This document shows positions 51,266-53,219 of a stretch of DNA of 53,219 bases, piece after piece. The notes beneath the pieces are model-generated. The model was not told where the DNA came from. It was given only the letters and a program-made list of their open reading frames with translations, and searched no databases. The position numbers and the translations under genes are program-made. Location: assembly GCA_040275305.1 (NCBI GenBank), contig JBEOJY010000052.1, positions 1-53,219 of the forward strand, given 5' to 3'. Positions within the stretch are counted from its first letter, which is position 1. Every line of letters begins with the position of its first letter. This DNA comes from JBEOJY01 sp040275305 (lineage in GTDB: Bacteria > Pseudomonadota > Alphaproteobacteria > UBA9219).

Positions 51266-52078
51266 TTACGCGGTCAGCGCCATATTTTGTTTCCCCGTAG
51301 GCGGGGCGGAGTTGTTTGCGGCGGTGGCGGGCTTCTGGTTTTGCGTGCCGGAGCCGCTACAGGATGAAAGCGTTGCGATTGCGCTACTAGAGGTCGCGCT
51401 TGTGGCGGCTTTTAGGGTTGGATCGCGTCGGCGACGGGCTGCTGTGGGGGGAGATGGCGGTTGCCCATTTTGATCGTTTTGAGCTGTCAAAGCGTTGGCT
51501 GGAGGGGCTGCATCAGCCGATTGATCCTGCGCAACTGTTATCCCTCTGTGCGCCTGCATCTTTTCCAGCGCGTCTTCGGTCAAGCCATTCTGGGTCAAGG
51601 TGGGAGTCATTCCGTTATTTGAAATTTCGTTGAGCGCGTATTGCGCGGATTGGCGGGCCGATAGAGCTGAGACCGTCTTCGGGTTCGCGTTGCCCAATAT
51701 GGTTTCCGCTTCGCGCGTCACGGCCTGAATGGCTTCTTCCGAAAGACCGACTACTTCCAGCTCTTTGCGCAAAGCGCCAGCGACAGGGCCGTTGTCGAAG
51801 GCGCTGGGGCCAGCGGCATTCTTGGGGTCGCGCAGCGTCGCGTCGCCGGGGTTTGACGGGGAGCGCAAATCCGGGTTGCGGTTATCGTCAAAGCGCTTGG
51901 CCGTGGCCAGATCCTGCTGCGTTTCGATGTTTTCCGCATTGTCGCTGTCTTGGCCTCTTGCGGGGTCTTGGTCGGCGTAGCGCTGGTCATTGGCGGGGGC
52001 GGGCGGATTTGCGACGGCGCTTGTTTCCGGGGTTTGCTTGAGTTCCGCGTGGTTCAAGTTTTTGGCGGTATTGGCCAT
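51266..52078 (-). CDS. Hypothetical disordered protein
   Basis: A protein of 270 residues, strongly enriched in Ala, Asn, Gln, Asp, Pro and Thr with few hydrophobics, so mostly disordered. A short ordered stretch (about 105-165) has helices (KELEVVGLSEEAIQAVTREA; SARQSAQYALNEISNNG). No signal peptide, no cysteine pattern. The codon pattern fits a real gene and nothing better reads on the other strand. I do not recognise it. It might be an effector, a phasin-like or surface-linked protein, but nothing here decides. Confidence 0.6.
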   Translation of the reverse strand: MANTAKNLNHAELKQTPETSAVANPPAPANDQRYADQDPARGQDSDNAENIETQQDLATAKRFDDNRNPDLRSPSNPGDATLRDPKNAAGPSAFDNGPVAGALRKELEVVGLSEEAIQAVTREAETILGNANPKTVSALSARQSAQYALNEISNNGMTPTLTQNGLTEDALEKMQAHRGITVAQDQSADAAPPANALTAQNDQNGQPPSPPTAARRRRDPTLKAATSATSSSAIATLSSCSGSGTQNQKPATAANNSAPPTGKQNMALTA

Positions 52079-52682
52079 GGCGATATTTCTCCGATCCGTT
52101 TATTGATCCGGGCGCGATTATACCGTTAGACGCAGAAAGTAACAAGATCGAAATGTTGTTTTCTTTCCGTAATGCCTTCATGTTTTCAATGGGATGCGCG
52201 TGTCGCAGCGGTAACTTCAAAACCGTGACGCGACCAAGGGTAGGGGGAGGATATCTTAGCCACAAGCGCTCTCGCGAGGCGCGGTACGGCGATCTAGAAT
52301 CATCAGCGCTGTTGTAACTGCCAAGCGCTTCTCAGGCCCAAAGACGAGCAGACGTTATAGAAAGGACTGTCATTCCGCAAAATTTCCCTTTTGGCTTGCG
52401 AAGCAAAACGAAGGGAAAATTTATGCGGAATCCGATGGCTTCCATGGGGTCAGCGCCACATTGGATTCCGCCTCTCCGCTTTCCGACCTGAGAGATTGGA
52501 CGCTACGCGCGGAATGACGGACCTTTCCGCAAGGTTCCTCTGCTTATCCCCACAAGACGGCTTGGGAGTTACGCGCTGTTTTTTGCTGCTCTGGATCGCT
52601 TCGCTTAAGCTCGCGATGACGCCAACTCTTAAGGCGTTAGAGACATATAAAACCCAGAATGCGTTTGGCAACTGCTCGCGAC
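52079..52682. other. Intergenic region with a complete mobile element
   Basis: Contains the 259-bp element at 52314-52572 plus its target duplications. 52079-52305 should hold the promoter of the disordered-protein gene, and 52581-52682 the 3' side of the chemotaxis receptor. No gene seen. Confidence 0.6.
52314..52572. mobile_element. Non-autonomous element (MITE), GTAACTGCCAAGC ends, copy D, with perfect 8-bp target duplication
   Basis: Left end GTAACTGCCAAGC and right end GCTTGGGAGTTAC are inverted with one mismatch. The direct flanks are GCGCTGTT at 52306-52313 and GCGCTGTT at 52573-52580, an exact 8-bp duplication. Inside lies the CATTCCGC/GCGGAATG core (52364-52524) shared with 12030-12182. 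No coding capacity. Fits a MITE moved by an IS66-type transposase. Confidence 0.88.
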
Positions 52683-53219
52683 TTAAGCTTTGCGTAGGTT
52701 GCTGAGGAAGCTTTCGATTTGGGCGCGGAGCATTTCGGATTGCTGCGAGAGTTCACCCGATGCTTGCAGCACCTGACCGGAGGCTTCGCGGGCAGATCCT
52801 GCGGCGCGCGTCACGCTTACGATATCGGTCGAGACGCGCGTGGTGCCGGTGAAGGCCTGTTGCACGTTTTGAGATATTTCCTGTGTCGCAGCGTTTTGTT
52901 GCTGGACGGCATGCGCGATGACGCCTGCGACCTGACTGATATGGTCGATGGTCTTGCCGATGCTGCGGATCGCGCTGACCGACTCTTGCGAAACATTCTG
53001 GACAGTGACAATTTTCTTCGAAATTTCTTCGGTCGCGCGGGCGGTCTGGGTCGCCAGATTCTTGACTTCGCTCGCGACGACGGCAAACCCTTTGCCCGCT
53101 TCGCCCGCGCGCGCGGCTTCGATTGTGGCGTTCAACGCCAGAAGATTGGTCTGTTCCGCAATGTCTTGAATGAGCTTGACGACATCGCCGATTTGCGTGG
53201 CCGCTTCGGACAGGGTCGA
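52683..53219 (-). CDS. Methyl-accepting chemotaxis protein, C-terminal part (runs off right edge)
   Basis: The signalling domain of a chemoreceptor: 178 visible residues ending at the stop, in frame to the window edge. The sequence AEQTNLLALNATIEAARAGE just inside the edge is the hallmark of the hairpin tip of MCPs, where CheA and CheW dock. The returning helix (FAVVASEVKNLATQTARATE) and the C-terminal coiled coil follow. The sensor and membrane parts lie outside the window. There is no CheR/CheB-binding pentapeptide at the C-terminus (ends FLSNLRKA). Confidence 0.95.
   Translation of the reverse strand, partial: STLSEAATQIGDVVKLIQDIAEQTNLLALNATIEAARAGEAGKGFAVVASEVKNLATQTARATEEISKKIVTVQNVSQESVSAIRSIGKTIDHISQVAGVIAHAVQQQNAATQEISQNVQQAFTGTTRVSTDIVSVTRAAGSAREASGQVLQASGELSQQSEMLRAQIESFLSNLRKA

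Overview
The window is chromosomal DNA from an alphaproteobacterium. The gene neighbourhoods lolC-lolD-ccmD with proS nearby, nfuA-tsaB-rimI, hemD-mitofilin-like-hemY and oxyR//ahpC-ahpD, and the direct-repeat SOS box (GTTC-N7-GTTC) upstream of recA, all point to that class. The genome is fairly GC-rich. Outer-membrane lipoprotein sorting, a porin, peptidoglycan synthesis genes and a chemotaxis receptor indicate a Gram-negative, probably motile cell. Genus cannot be read from the sequence. I found no rRNA, tRNA or CRISPR array.

Layout. 1-5.9 kb: ccmD (cut by the window edge), lolD, lolC, then an AT-richer accessory insertion (a Fic-domain protein and an unknown protein), then an archaeal/eukaryotic-type proS. 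6.2-13.3 kb: a very proline-rich protein with a recent internal duplication, a Crp/Fnr regulator, a porin and an MscS channel. 13.5-17.5 kb: ndk, a short-chain dehydrogenase, and folK between two FkbM-type methyltransferase paralogues. 17-23 kb: a peroxide-defence unit (ahpD, ahpC, oxyR) running into hemD, a mitofilin-like protein, hemY and a HAD phosphatase. 23-26.5 kb: recA, mreB and a TerC-family membrane protein. 26.6-35.8 kb: housekeeping genes (accA, a tsaB-rimI fusion, nfuA, recF) interleaved with secreted cysteine-rich proteins. One of these ends in a Hint (hedgehog/intein) domain. 36-41.7 kb: a periplasmic OmpA-like protein, RNase R, a GNAT enzyme and two small unknown paralogues. 41.8-51 kb: a reduced division/cell-wall cluster (mraY, ftsW, murG, murC, murB) without murD, preceded by topA. 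The window ends in a disordered protein and a partial chemotaxis receptor.

The most interesting material is (1) a family of secreted cysteine-rich proteins at 26.6-33.7 kb that share a spacing of cysteines and C-terminal motifs, with a Hint autoprocessing domain on one member, and (2) a family of short non-autonomous mobile elements with GTAACTCCCAAGC-type ends. Two copies of these elements are flanked by 8-bp target duplications (one perfect, one 7 of 8), as IS66-type transposition would leave. Their interiors are modular: the same cores also occur without the ends. One truncated copy separates murG from murC, and a core-type repeat supplies the C-terminal codons of ccmD.

Genes that should work together: LolC/LolD export lipoproteins to the outer membrane. 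AhpC is recycled by AhpD under OxyR control. MraY, MurG, MurC and MurB make lipid II precursors that FtsW polymerises. TsaB and NfuA serve tRNA t6A modification and Fe-S delivery.
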